Of a stretch of 64,000 nt of DNA, positions 45,304-54,412 are shown piece by piece; positions within the stretch are counted from its first letter, which is position 1; every line of letters starts with the position of its first letter. The position numbers and the translations under genes are program-made. The notes under the pieces were generated by a model. It was given only the letters and a program-made list of their open reading frames with translations, was not told the DNA's origin and made no database searches. The DNA is taken from positions 124,001 to 188,000 of the forward strand of contig NZ_NFJK01000003.1 of the NCBI RefSeq assembly GCF_002159845.1. The letters are read 5' to 3'. The stretch comes from Anaeromassilibacillus sp. An250 (lineage in GTDB: Bacteria; Bacillota; Clostridia; Oscillospirales; Acutalibacteraceae).

Positions 45304-47187
45304 ATGGCTTTTTTACCGATTACAAAGGAAGAGATGTTGGCGCGCGGATGGGATGCGCCCGATTTTGTGCTGGTGACCGGGGACGCCTATGTGGATCACC
45401 CGACCTTCGGCACCGCGATCATTTCGCGCCTGTTGGAGCATTACGGCTATCACGTGGCGATCTTGTCCCAGCCGGATTGGAAAACCGACCGCGATTTTCA
45501 ACGCTTTGGCAAGCCGAAGCTGGCGTTCCTGGTCAACGCGGGGAACATCGACTCCATGGTGGCGCACTATACCGTGGCGCGCAACCGCCGCAAGACGGAC
45601 GCCTATTCGCCGGGGAACCGCCCCGGCCTGCGCCCGGACCGCGCGGTCACAGTCTATTCGCAAAAATGTAAAACCCTCTATCCGGACGTGCCGGTCATCA
45701 TCGGCGGCCTGGAGGCTTCGCTGCGCCGGTTTGCCCATTACGATTATTGGGCGGACAAGGTCCACCCCTCGGTTTTGGTGGACTCGGGCGCGGACCTGAT
45801 CTCCTACGGCATGGGGGAAAAGCAGGCCATCGAGATCGCCAAGCGGCTGCTGGATGGGGAGCCGGTTGCCAGCATTACGGACGTGCGCGGCACCTGCTAC
45901 CTGGTGCCGACGCGCGATTACCGGCCGGGCCCGGCGGTGGAATGTCCCAGCTATGAGCAGGTCTGCGCGGACAAGCGCGCATATGCCCTGTCCTGCCGGA
46001 AGCAGCAGGACGAACAGGATGCGGTGCGCGGCAAGCGGGTGATCCAGCGGCATGGGAATCAAATTCTGGTACAGAACCCGCCGATGCCGCCGCTGACCCA
46101 AAAGGAGCTCGACGAAGTCTATGAGCTTCCCTATGAACGGACCTATCATCCCTGCTATGAGAAGGTCGGCGGTGTGCCGGCGATCCAGGAGGTGGAATTC
46201 TCCATCACGCACAACCGCGGCTGCTTTGGCGCGTGCAATTTCTGTTCCATTGCCTTCCATCAGGGGCGCGCGGTCACCACGCGGAGCGAGGAATCCGTTC
46301 TGCGGGAAGCCAAGCTGTTGACGCAGAATCCCCATTTCAAGGGATATATTCACGACGTGGGCGGGCCGACGGCCAATTTCCGGCACCCGTCCTGCAAAAA
46401 GCAGGAGAAAGCGGGGCTGTGCCCAGGGAAAAAGTGCCTTGCGCCGAAGGCGTGCCCTGCGTTGCAGGTGGATCACAGAGAATATCTCGATTTGTTGCGC
46501 AAGGTACGCGCCCTGCCCGGCGTGAAGAAGGTCTTCATCCGGTCGGGCATCCGGTTTGACTACCTGATGGAGGACCCGGACGACACTTTTTTCCGCGAGC
46601 TGGTGCAGCACCATGTGAGCGGCCAGCTCAAGGTCGCGCCGGAGCACTGTACGGCGCGCGTGCTGGACTGCATGGGAAAGCCGCACATCGAAACATACCT
46701 CGCCTTCCAGAAGCGCTTTTTTAAGTTGACCAAAGAGATCGGCAAGGAGCAATATTTGGTTCCCTACCTGATGTCCTCGCATCCGGGGAGCACGCTGAAA
46801 GACGCGGTGGAGCTGGCGCTTTTCATCAAGAAGAACCACCTGCACCCCGAACAAGTGCAGGATTTCTACCCCACGCCGGGGACAATCTCCACCTGCATGT
46901 TCTATACCGGATTGGACCCATATACAATGAAGGAAGTCTATGTCCCGCGCACCAGCAAGGAAAAGGCGATGCAGCGGGCTTTGATGCAGTATTTTATCCC
47001 GAAGAATAAACCGCTGGTGCTGGAGGCGCTCAAGCTGGCGGGGCGCACGGACCTCATCGGCCGTGGGGAGAACTGCCTTGTCTGGGGGCCCGCGCCGGAG
47101 GCGCCCCAGAGGAAAAAGACGGATGCGAAGCGTGGGAAGTATCCGTCCAAGAACAAACCGGAGCACCGGCGGGGGAAGCGCCGGTAA
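45304..47187 (+). CDS. YgiQ family radical SAM protein
   Basis: A 627-residue radical S-adenosylmethionine protein. The N-terminal YgiQ domain (about 5-290) begins FLPITKEEMLARGWDAPDFVLVTGDAYVDHP, followed by a B12-binding-like Rossmann pattern (IIGGLEASLRRFAHYDYW). The radical SAM cluster motif is RGCFGACNFCSIAFHQG (Cys-x3-Cys-x2-Cys). The C-terminus is lysine/arginine-rich with PQRKKTDAKRGK. The ATG at 45304 lies 6 bp after AGGGATAGG. The family is widespread in Clostridia, and its reaction is not established to my knowledge. Confidence 0.92.
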   Translation: MAFLPITKEEMLARGWDAPDFVLVTGDAYVDHPTFGTAIISRLLEHYGYHVAILSQPDWKTDRDFQRFGKPKLAFLVNAGNIDSMVAHYTVARNRRKTDAYSPGNRPGLRPDRAVTVYSQKCKTLYPDVPVIIGGLEASLRRFAHYDYWADKVHPSVLVDSGADLISYGMGEKQAIEIAKRLLDGEPVASITDVRGTCYLVPTRDYRPGPAVECPSYEQVCADKRAYALSCRKQQDEQDAVRGKRVIQRHGNQILVQNPPMPPLTQKELDEVYELPYERTYHPCYEKVGGVPAIQEVEFSITHNRGCFGACNFCSIAFHQGRAVTTRSEESVLREAKLLTQNPHFKGYIHDVGGPTANFRHPSCKKQEKAGLCPGKKCLAPKACPALQVDHREYLDLLRKVRALPGVKKVFIRSGIRFDYLMEDPDDTFFRELVQHHVSGQLKVAPEHCTARVLDCMGKPHIETYLAFQKRFFKLTKEIGKEQYLVPYLMSSHPGSTLKDAVELALFIKKNHLHPEQVQDFYPTPGTISTCMFYTGLDPYTMKEVYVPRTSKEKAMQRALMQYFIPKNKPLVLEALKLAGRTDLIGRGENCLVWGPAPEAPQRKKTDAKRGKYPSKNKPEHRRGKRR

Positions 47188-47199
47188 GGGGGAACCGTC

Positions 47200-48117
47200 A
47201 TGGGGCAAGAACGCATGGGGCGGAAACGGTATGTTGCGATCCTGCTTCTTTTGCTGGTGATCGTGCTCTTCGCCTGTTTGCCGGCATCGTCCGCGGTGTG
47301 GCGCGATGTGCGCCGGGCCTGCGGATTGGGGACCTTTTCCGATGCGGCGGACGATGCGCCCTTTGCCCTCCACGTGTTGGATGTCGGGAAGGCGGATAGC
47401 CTTCTGTTGGAGTGCGGCGGCGAGGCCATGTTGGTGGACGGAGGGACGCCGGACCGGGGCGAAGAGGTGGTCCAATATCTCACCCGTCGGGGAATTGATT
47501 CCCTGCGCTATGTGGTGAACACGCACCCGGATGCCGACCACATCGGCGGCCTGCCGGAGGTGTTGCAGGCGTTTCCCGTGGCGGCATACATCGCGCCGGA
47601 GCTTTCGGTGGATACGGTGGAATACCGCCGGACCCAGCAGATTTTACAGGAAAAGGCCATTGCGGTGCAGTATCCGCAGGCGGGGACCACATTTTCCCTC
47701 GGCGGGGCGGAGATCGAAGTATGGACGCCGCCGTCCGCCGCGGACGGTCTTAACAACCATTCGCTCGTTTTGCGCGTTGTCTACGGGGACACGGCCTTTC
47801 TATTGATGGGCGACGCAGAACGAGAGGAGGAAGAGGCGCTTTTGGCGAGCGGCATGCCGTTGCGCGCGGATGTGCTCAAGGTAGGGCACCACGGAAGCGA
47901 TACCTCCACGGGGAAAGCACTGTTGGACGCAGTGCAGCCACGGTATGCGGCGATTTCCACGGCATGGGATAGTAGCCGCCTGCCGCGGGAGACCGTGCTT
48001 CGCCGGCTGCGAAGCGCCGGGGTTGCGTTGTACCGCACCGACGTCTGCGGGACGCTCCTGTTCCTGAGCGACGGCGAAACCGTGCGGGTGGTCACAGAGA
48101 ATGAGGCTTGCGCCTGA
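47200..48117 (+). CDS. secreted or anchored ComEC-like metallo-beta-lactamase fold hydrolase
   Basis: A 305-residue protein with an N-terminal hydrophobic segment (about 9-32), acting as signal anchor or signal peptide. The rest is the metallo-beta-lactamase domain of ComEC/Rec2: LHVLDVGKADSLLLECGG, LVDGGTPDRG, the metal motif NTHPDADHIGG and GHHGSDTSTGKALLDAVQPRYAAIS. It lacks the ComEC membrane channel. Stand-alone versions may be extracellular nucleases or phosphodiesterases, which is a family inference. It is followed at 50 bp by a DUF3006 gene, a common partner. Confidence 0.87.
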   Translation: MGQERMGRKRYVAILLLLLVIVLFACLPASSAVWRDVRRACGLGTFSDAADDAPFALHVLDVGKADSLLLECGGEAMLVDGGTPDRGEEVVQYLTRRGIDSLRYVVNTHPDADHIGGLPEVLQAFPVAAYIAPELSVDTVEYRRTQQILQEKAIAVQYPQAGTTFSLGGAEIEVWTPPSAADGLNNHSLVLRVVYGDTAFLLMGDAEREEEEALLASGMPLRADVLKVGHHGSDTSTGKALLDAVQPRYAAISTAWDSSRLPRETVLRRLRSAGVALYRTDVCGTLLFLSDGETVRVVTENEACA

Positions 48118-48167
48118 GCGCACTTTCGTGTATGATGAAAAGGATTCAAACAAGGGAGGAATCCATC

Positions 48168-48389
48168 ATGCGAATTTTGGTGATCGACCGTTTCGAAGGC
48201 ACCTATGCGATTTGCGAGGATAAAGATCAGAAATTTTTCGCCATTGAAACCAATGAGCTTCCCGCCGGGGCAACGGAGGGAACGGTTTTGGAGATCGACG
48301 ACGAGGGCGTCCTTCATATCAACGAAGAAAAGACGGCGGCGCGCCGTTCGAAGATCAAAAAGCTCCAGGACAAGCTTTGGAAAGAATGA
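48168..48389 (+). CDS. DUF3006 domain-containing protein
   Basis: A 73-residue small protein. MRILVIDRFEGTYAICEDKD, then a short beta-rich part (FFAIETNELPAGATEGTVLEID) and a basic helical tail (RRSKIKKLQDKLWKE) fit DUF3006. The start at 48168 follows GGGAGGA. It sits just after the ComEC-like hydrolase gene and is closed by a strong terminator, so the two form one unit. Function is unknown. Confidence 0.82.
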   Translation: MRILVIDRFEGTYAICEDKDQKFFAIETNELPAGATEGTVLEIDDEGVLHINEEKTAARRSKIKKLQDKLWKE

Positions 48390-48398
48390 AGAAGACGG

Positions 48399-48438
48399 AA
48401 AAAGCCGGCCTTCCCGCATGCAGGAAGGCCGGCTTTTT
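48399..48438. terminator. bidirectional terminator after DUF3006
   Basis: AAAAGCCGGCCTTCC pairs with GGAAGGCCGGCTTTT around a short loop, with A-run and T-run. Confidence 0.92.
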
Positions 48439-48562
48439 GCATCCGGAATGCAGAGAGCATGTGAATATTTTTGACATTATAGAATATTCCGGGAAACGGA
48501 TTGTTTTGTATCCATGGCTGTGCTATGCTTTTTCTATGCAAGAAAAGAAAGAAGGCGAAAGG

Positions 48563-49297
48563 ATGCAGAACCGGATGGATTTACGGTCTTTGTTGCGTTT
48601 GGTCGGACGCAGCAGCCCAATCTGGCTCCTGTGTATGCTGCTTTGTGCCGCAGGGGTCTATGGGGTTTCCGCGTATTGCATCCCGCCCTCCTATACGGCG
48701 TCCGCCACCCTCTACATATACAATTCGCAGGAGGACACCCGTGAACTGAACGCCGGAAATGTGGACACCTCCCGAAAACTGGTTAGCACCTGTTCCGTCG
48801 TTTTGCAAAGCGACCGCACATTGGAGCAGGTTTTGCGCCGGACGGGTGGAAAGCGTTCCCTAGAAGAGCTGCGCGGAATGTTGCACATGGAAGCCGTCGA
48901 TCATACGGAAATTTTGCGCATTTCGGTGTCGTCTGGCGACCCGGAGGAGGCGGCCACCCTCTGCAATACGCTGTTGGACTGTGCGCCGACGGAACTTTTG
49001 CGCGTCTTGCAAGGGGGTAGTGTAAAAGTGATCGACACAGCCGCCGTGCCGGAACATCCGGATTCTCCCAATGCCGTTGTAAATGCCATTTTGGGGGCTG
49101 TGTTGGGATTGGCCGGTTCGATCACGGCGATTTTGACATGGAATCTCCTGGATGGGCGTGTCCGCACTGCGGAGGAATTGGAGCCGTGCGGCGCACCCGT
49201 GTTGGCGGAGATCCCCATCCCGTTTCATTTGGGGGAGGAGGCCACATGGTGCGAAGGAAGCAACCCAAACATTTCAAGCAATCCCCGCCTTTGTTGA
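48563..49297 (+). CDS. Wzz/YveK-type polysaccharide chain-length regulator-like protein
   Basis: A 244-residue membrane protein. The first transmembrane segment lies at about 17-42 (SPIWLLCMLLCAAGVYGVSAYC), followed by PPSYTASATLYIYN, the usual Wzz segment. An extracellular helical domain follows, and the second membrane segment is at about 168-190 with the proline-rich VPEHPDSPNAVVNAILGAVLGLAGSI before it. In capsule or exopolysaccharide systems this protein works with a tyrosine kinase. The next gene, overlapping by 52 bp, encodes a kinase-like protein with a broken P-loop. No glycosyltransferase gene is nearby. Confidence 0.82.
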   Translation: MQNRMDLRSLLRLVGRSSPIWLLCMLLCAAGVYGVSAYCIPPSYTASATLYIYNSQEDTRELNAGNVDTSRKLVSTCSVVLQSDRTLEQVLRRTGGKRSLEELRGMLHMEAVDHTEILRISVSSGDPEEAATLCNTLLDCAPTELLRVLQGGSVKVIDTAAVPEHPDSPNAVVNAILGAVLGLAGSITAILTWNLLDGRVRTAEELEPCGAPVLAEIPIPFHLGEEATWCEGSNPNISSNPRLC

Positions 49298-49932
49298 CGG
49301 ATTTTAGCCCGCCGGAGTTGTGGGACAGCTATCGGGCGCTGTACACGCGGTTGCTTCTGCCTACGCAGGTGAAGGAGCAGCGTGCCGTGGCGGTCGCCGG
49401 GGTGCGGCCCGGCGCTGCCCATGCGGTGGTCTGTGCAAACCTGGCGGCGGTGGCGTCGCGTTCGGAACGGGTGCTTCTGGTGGACGCCTGCCTGCAAACC
49501 CCACAGCAGCACGCCCTTTTTCAGGTATCGAACGTCCACGGTTTCTCGGAGGCCCTTTTGGGGCGCTGTGAATGGGCGGCTTGCGTCCAGAAGAACGCCC
49601 GCCCCGGGCTGGACCTGTTATCCGCTGGTGCTTGGACACCGGATGTGGCCGCTTGTTTTCACACAGCACGCGTGGAAGCGCTGTTCGAGGAAGCGCGCCG
49701 CTCCTATGGCCTTGTGTTGGTGGACACCCCGCCGGTCTGCTGTTCGCCGGACGCGCTCCTGGTTGGACAGTCTGCGGCGGGCGTTTTGTTGGTCGTTTGC
49801 AAACACAGGGACCGGCGCACCGAAGTGCAGGAGTCTGTTGCGAAACTCCACGGCGCGCAGGTGCCCTGTTTGGGCAGCGTGCTGGTCCGGGAGATGCGCA
49901 GCAGGGCGCCTTTTTGTATTACAAATTGTTAA
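49246..49932 (+). CDS. CpsD/CapB-like protein with degenerate P-loop
   Basis: A 228-residue homologue of bacterial tyrosine kinases that pair with Wzz proteins. The fold is recognisable from ELWDSYRALYTRLLLP, the Walker A' position VLLVDACLQTP, GFSEALLGRCEW, GLDLLSAG and Walker B VLVDTPPVCCSPDALL. The Walker A, expected as PGEGKS/T, reads PGAAHA at residues 55-60, so the phosphate-binding lysine is missing. The C-terminus lacks the tyrosine-rich tail. ATP hydrolysis and autophosphorylation are therefore doubtful. The ATG at 49246 follows GGGGGAGG, inside the end of the wzz-like gene. Confidence 0.75.
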   Translation: MVRRKQPKHFKQSPPLLTDFSPPELWDSYRALYTRLLLPTQVKEQRAVAVAGVRPGAAHAVVCANLAAVASRSERVLLVDACLQTPQQHALFQVSNVHGFSEALLGRCEWAACVQKNARPGLDLLSAGAWTPDVAACFHTARVEALFEEARRSYGLVLVDTPPVCCSPDALLVGQSAAGVLLVVCKHRDRRTEVQESVAKLHGAQVPCLGSVLVREMRSRAPFCITNC

Positions 49933-50012
49933 ATTGCATCCCACTTTTGCAGGGTGTATTTTCCTCCTGGGGAGAGAATACTATTTCCCAGAACCAAAAG
50001 GAGGAACTTGCG

Positions 50013-51476
50013 ATGTTTCAGAATACCGTGCATGGGGAATGTATCTATGGAAACCTGCTCAACGGCGAATGGGTGGAATCGGAATCGGGAAAACAGTTGG
50101 AAATCCGTTCGCCGGTCGATGGGAGCTTGATTGGAAAAATCCAGGCGATGACAAAGAAAGAGGTTGACGAGGCCATCCAGGATACCAAGATGCATGCGCG
50201 CACTTGGGCGGAGACCCCCATCTATGAGCGGGCGGAGGTGTTTTACCGTGCAGCCGACCTGCTGGAAGAACGCGCGCAGGAGATCGCGGAGATCCTGACC
50301 ATGGAGGTTGCGAAGGAAAAGAAATCGGCGCTGTCCGAAGTGACACGCTCCGCGGACCTGCTCCGCTACACCGCAGATATGGGAAAGAGCATGGAAGGGC
50401 AGGCGATCAGCGGGGAAAACTTTCCCGGAGGCTCCCGGCGGAAGCTTTCATTTGTCCGGCGGGCTCCCCTGGGGACGGTCTTGGCGGTTTCCCCGTTTAA
50501 TTATCCGGTGAATCTCTCCGTCTCAAAAATTGCGCCGGCGCTGATCGGCGGCAATACGGTGGTTTTGAAGCCTCCCACCCAGGGGTCCATCAGCGCCCTG
50601 CACCTGGCGGACGTCCTGCAAAGTGCAGGGCTGCCCGGCGGCGTGCTCAACACCGTGACCGGGCGTGGAAGTGAAATCGGGGACTATATTGTCACACATG
50701 AAGGAATTGATTTCATCAACTTTACCGGCAGCACAGAGATTGGAAGGCATATTTCCAGCTTGGCACGCATGACGCCGCTCCTGCTGGAACTCGGCGGCAA
50801 AGACGCAGCCATCGTGTTGGAGGATGCCGACCTCGACTTTGCCGCCGACGCCATCGCGGACGGCGCATATGCCTATTCCGGCCAGCGGTGTACAGCCGTC
50901 AAGCGCGTGTTTGCAACGGACAGCGTGGCGGACCAGCTGGTGGAGAAGCTCAAAGCGCGCGTAGAGAAGATGCAGGTAGGCGATCCGCGCGACGGCGCGA
51001 TGATTACCCCCTTGATCGACGAGAAGGCGGCGGAATCCGCCATGGAGCTGATTGCGGAGGCCTTGGAAAAGGGGGCGGCGCTGGTGACCGGGAACCGCCG
51101 GGAAAAGAACCTGGTCTATCCAACCCTGTTGGACCGCGTGACCGAGGAAATGGAGGTGGCTTGGAAGGAGCCTTTCGCGCCAATTTTGCCGGTTATTCGA
51201 GTGAAAGACATTGACCAAGCGGTGGAGCTTGCGAACCGTTCCGAATATGGGTTGCAATCCTCCGTATTTACCAACGACATCAACCGGGCGTTTTCCATCG
51301 CGGAGCGGTTGGAGGTCGGTACGGTGCAGATCAACAATAAAACGGAGCGCGGGCCGGACCATTTCCCGTTCCTCGGCGTCAAGGCCAGCGGCATGGGGAC
51401 GCAGGGCGTGCGGTATTCCATCGAAGCGATGACCCGTCCGAAGGCGATCACCGTGAACCTGCGGGAAGATTTCTAA
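50013..51476 (+). CDS. gapN: NADP-dependent glyceraldehyde-3-phosphate dehydrogenase (GapN-like)
   Basis: A 487-residue aldehyde dehydrogenase. The cofactor region has APLGTVLAVSPFNYPVNLSVSKIAPALIGGNTVVLKPPTQG and FINFTGSTEIGRHIS. The catalytic glutamate is in LLLELGGKDAAIVLEDADLD and the nucleophilic cysteine in GAYAYSGQRCTAVKRV. Blocks such as VQINNKTERGPDHFPFLGVKASGMGTQGVRYSIEAMTRPKAI are typical of non-phosphorylating GapN, which makes NADPH in glycolysis. AAAGGAGG precedes the ATG. Other aldehyde dehydrogenase roles are possible but less likely. Confidence 0.88.
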   Translation: MFQNTVHGECIYGNLLNGEWVESESGKQLEIRSPVDGSLIGKIQAMTKKEVDEAIQDTKMHARTWAETPIYERAEVFYRAADLLEERAQEIAEILTMEVAKEKKSALSEVTRSADLLRYTADMGKSMEGQAISGENFPGGSRRKLSFVRRAPLGTVLAVSPFNYPVNLSVSKIAPALIGGNTVVLKPPTQGSISALHLADVLQSAGLPGGVLNTVTGRGSEIGDYIVTHEGIDFINFTGSTEIGRHISSLARMTPLLLELGGKDAAIVLEDADLDFAADAIADGAYAYSGQRCTAVKRVFATDSVADQLVEKLKARVEKMQVGDPRDGAMITPLIDEKAAESAMELIAEALEKGAALVTGNRREKNLVYPTLLDRVTEEMEVAWKEPFAPILPVIRVKDIDQAVELANRSEYGLQSSVFTNDINRAFSIAERLEVGTVQINNKTERGPDHFPFLGVKASGMGTQGVRYSIEAMTRPKAITVNLREDF

Positions 51477-51580
51477 AATGGGTTGTGTAGATATATACAG
51501 GTGTTTATCTAATAATAGCATATCTAAATCTCTTGTGCAAGAAGTATTTTCCGTAGAATAGGAAATAAGGAGTGACGGAT

Positions 51581-51823
51581 ATGCGAGATGAGGACTTTGG
51601 CACGATTCGAATCAAACTGGAAGAAGTCATTCAACAAAGTAGCTTGAGCAAAAATAAAGTCGCGCAGCTTTCGCAAACGCAGAGAGGGCAATTGAACCAT
51701 TATTGCAAAGGGGACATCCAGCGCATCGACTTGGCGATTTTATCGAGGCTTTGCTATGCGTTGGATTGCCGCGTGGAGGATGTTTTGGAGTATATCCCAC
51801 CACAAACAAAGAATTCTATATAA
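51581..51823 (+). CDS. small XRE/Cro-type helix-turn-helix regulator
   Basis: An 80-residue DNA-binding protein. Residues about 10-70 form an HTH of the YozG/Cro-C1 type: LEEVIQQSSLSKNKVAQLSQTQRGQLNHYCKGDIQRIDLAILSRLCYALDCRVEDVLEYIPP. The ATG at 51581 has AAGGAG 8 bp upstream; an in-frame GTG at 51572 overlaps that site. It is a single-gene unit between gapN and the two-component genes and has a terminator. Its targets are unknown. Confidence 0.82.
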   Translation: MRDEDFGTIRIKLEEVIQQSSLSKNKVAQLSQTQRGQLNHYCKGDIQRIDLAILSRLCYALDCRVEDVLEYIPPQTKNSI

Positions 51824-51831
51824 AATGGGAG

Positions 51832-51873
51832 AACCTGTTGTGGAATGCCGGGAAGCATCCACAGCAGGTTTTT
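51832..51873 (+). terminator. terminator after the small HTH gene
   Basis: AACCTGTTGTGGAATGC and GCATCCACAGCAGGTT form an imperfect stem, followed by TTTTTG. Confidence 0.8.
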
Positions 51874-52032
51874 GTAGTCATACGCGCAACGGCAGGCTGG
51901 ACAAGGAACTTCCCGCCGATTCTTGCCCTTTCCCGGGGATTGTAGTACCATGTAAGGAAAGAAATCCGAAAAACATCACAGAACCGTCACAGAGCTGTGC
52001 GAAAATACGGAGTATCACAAGGAGGAGTGCAC

Positions 52033-52713
52033 ATGTATCGCATATTAGTGGTAGACGATGAGGATAAAATCCGCGCATTAATCCGGAAATATGCAGAGTT
52101 CGAGGGCCATACCGTACGCGAGGCGGCGGACGGGATGGAGGCCGTGCGCATCTGCCGCGAACATCCGGATGATTTTGACATCATCATCATGGACGTGATG
52201 ATGCCGGAGCTGGACGGCTTTTCTGCCGTACGCGAAATTCGGAAATATAGTGCCACGCCCGTGCTGATGCTGTCCGCGCGCGGCGAAGAATACGATAAAA
52301 TCCATGGCTTTGAACTGGGGATCGACGACTATGTGGTCAAGCCTTTCTCCCCAAAAGAGCTGATGATGCGCATCAATGCCATTATGAAACGAGCAAAGCC
52401 CGCGGCCGACCAGCCCAAAAAAGATCAGGTGAGTTTCGAAGGGCTGACCATCGATTTCACCGGCCGTATCGTCACGATCGACGGGGAAAAGGTCGATCTT
52501 TCGCCAAAGGAATACGACCTGTTGTTCTACTTTGCAAAGAACCGCAACATTGCATTGACAAGGGAAAATTTGATTACAAATGTCTGGGGCTATGATTTTT
52601 ATGGGGACGACCGGACCCTGGACACCCACATCAAGCTCCTGCGGAAAAGCCTCAAGCAGTACAGCAAGTTTATTGTTACGTTGAGGGGAGTTGGCTATCG
52701 ATTTGAAGTTTGA
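52033..52713 (+). CDS. OmpR/PhoB family response regulator
   Basis: A 226-residue response regulator. The receiver domain opens YRILVVDDEDKIR, has the phospho-acceptor Asp54 in IIIMDVMMPELDGF and the conserved lysine in DYVVKPFSPKEL. The C-terminal winged helix has VDLSPKEYDLLFYFAKN, LITNVWGYDFYGDDRTLDTHIKLLRKSL and TLRGVGYRFEV. AAGGAGGA precedes the ATG. Its last 23 bp overlap the sensor kinase frame, so the two form one operon. The signal is unknown. Confidence 0.93.
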   Translation: MYRILVVDDEDKIRALIRKYAEFEGHTVREAADGMEAVRICREHPDDFDIIIMDVMMPELDGFSAVREIRKYSATPVLMLSARGEEYDKIHGFELGIDDYVVKPFSPKELMMRINAIMKRAKPAADQPKKDQVSFEGLTIDFTGRIVTIDGEKVDLSPKEYDLLFYFAKNRNIALTRENLITNVWGYDFYGDDRTLDTHIKLLRKSLKQYSKFIVTLRGVGYRFEV

Positions 52714-54229
52714 ATCGTTGCTGAAACAAATGAAAGACCGTCTCAGGGAGCGTTTTTCCAACCGCATTGGGATAAAATGGGGATTGTTCTCCGGCTTTGC
52801 TGCCTTTGCTGCAATCATTTTGGTGATGCTGTGGGTCTTTCAGATTATGTTTCTAGGAAGTTTTTATAAGTTTATCAAGGTGAGCGATATCAAGAATTCT
52901 GCCCAGACCATCGAGCGCAATATCAATTCCGATGACTTGAGCACGCTCATACAGAATATCGCGCGGGACAATCAAATTTGTATCATTGTCTCGGATGAAT
53001 ACGGCGATTTGTTCTATTCGGAGGACGCCCTGCCCAATTGTGTGATTCATCGCCTCAACGGTTTGCAGCGCGCGTTTATTTATGAGATTACCCGCCGGAA
53101 CGGGGGCGTCTATTTTGAGCAGTTCCCGGAGGACAATATGCGCACAGTGCCGAATTGGGATCAACAGATACCAGAAAACCCGGATTCGCCAGAGAGCATG
53201 ATCTACACTTTCATCACCGAGCGGGAAAATGGCAAACACCTGTTGGTTTTGCTCAATTCCACCATTTCACCCGTTGGCTCCACTGTGCAGACCCTCCGCG
53301 TGCAGCTCACGTGGATCACGGTGATTATGTTGATCTTGGCATTTTTCCTGGCGCTATTTTTGTCACGGCGCATTTCAGGGCCGATTATCAAGATCAATTC
53401 CTCCGCGAAGGTCTTGGCGCAGGGAAACTACGATGTGCAATTTGCAGAAAATGGGTATCGGGAGATTGCCGAGCTGGGCGCGACGCTCAATTATGCAGCG
53501 AAGGAGCTCTCCAAGGTGGAGACCCTCCGGCGCGACCTGATCGCCAATGTCTCGCACGATCTGCGCACGCCGTTGACAATGATTACAGGCTACGCAGAGG
53601 TCATGCGCGATCTTCCCGGGGAAAATACGCCGGAGAATGTGCAGGTCATCATCGATGAGGCGAACCGCCTGACAACGCTGGTCAACGATATGCTCGACCT
53701 AAGCAAAATGCAGGCCGGGGCGCAGAAGCTTTCCCCCAGCTTCTTTGATCTGACGGAGAGTGTACGGGATATTTTAGGGCGTTATAACAAGCTCACGGAT
53801 TACCATATCAGCTTTACAGCGGATCGGGACGTCACCGTGTATGCCGATGAACTGAAGATTTCGCAGGTGGTGTACAACTTGGTGAACAACGCGATTACTT
53901 ATACCGGCGAGGACAAGGTGGTCCGTTTGCGCCAGACCGAACACGACGGAAAAGTTCGAATCGAGGTGCGCGACACGGGCGAGGGAATCGAGCAAGATAA
54001 GCTCAAAGATATCTGGGAACGCTATTACAAGGTGGACAAAGCCCACAAGCGCGCGCAAATCGGGACGGGCCTGGGCCTTTCGATTGTCAAGACGATTTTG
54101 GATATGCACGGCGGCGCATACGGTGTACAGAGCGAGCAAGGTGTGGGAAGTACCTTCTGGTTTGAACTGGATGTGCAAGGGGATAGCGTTGTTGAGGCTC
54201 CGAAGCCCCTCTCAAATGTCTCAAGATAA
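52691..54229 (+). CDS. sensor histidine kinase
   Basis: A membrane sensor kinase of up to 512 residues. The first membrane segment is at about 28-55 and an extracellular domain spans about 56-198. The second membrane segment is at about 200-222 and a HAMP domain follows. The phospho-acceptor is His289 in NVSHDLRTPLTMITGY. The ATPase domain has NLVNNAITYT (N box), RDTGEGIEQDKLKDIWERYYK (G1/F) and GTGLGLSIVK (G2). The start is uncertain: TTG at 52691 or 52703 or ATG at 52730, all in frame; GAGGGGAG lies just before 52691. It surely pairs with the preceding regulator. Confidence 0.9.
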   Translation: MAIDLKFESLLKQMKDRLRERFSNRIGIKWGLFSGFAAFAAIILVMLWVFQIMFLGSFYKFIKVSDIKNSAQTIERNINSDDLSTLIQNIARDNQICIIVSDEYGDLFYSEDALPNCVIHRLNGLQRAFIYEITRRNGGVYFEQFPEDNMRTVPNWDQQIPENPDSPESMIYTFITERENGKHLLVLLNSTISPVGSTVQTLRVQLTWITVIMLILAFFLALFLSRRISGPIIKINSSAKVLAQGNYDVQFAENGYREIAELGATLNYAAKELSKVETLRRDLIANVSHDLRTPLTMITGYAEVMRDLPGENTPENVQVIIDEANRLTTLVNDMLDLSKMQAGAQKLSPSFFDLTESVRDILGRYNKLTDYHISFTADRDVTVYADELKISQVVYNLVNNAITYTGEDKVVRLRQTEHDGKVRIEVRDTGEGIEQDKLKDIWERYYKVDKAHKRAQIGTGLGLSIVKTILDMHGGAYGVQSEQGVGSTFWFELDVQGDSVVEAPKPLSNVSR

Positions 54230-54412
54230 ATTGCGCTGTTTTTTCCTTTGCTATATGCTATAATATGAAACAGCAGGAATCGCCTTTTTGGGGAAACAAA
54301 GCATACAATCCGTATAATCTATCCTTATTATACAAATTGGATTTTAGTTTAGCGTGTACGTATGCAAACCCCAGATATATTTTGGAGAGGAGGCGGGTAT
54401 AAGCGATTTTAG

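Noticed and set aside
45313-47541. 742-codon minus-strand open frame
   Set aside because: It is antisense to ygiQ and the ComEC-like gene and has no family features.
49921-49935. TTGTTAAATTGCA as a Rex box before gapN
   Set aside because: Only half of the usual dyad is present and it coincides with the stop codon of the upstream gene.
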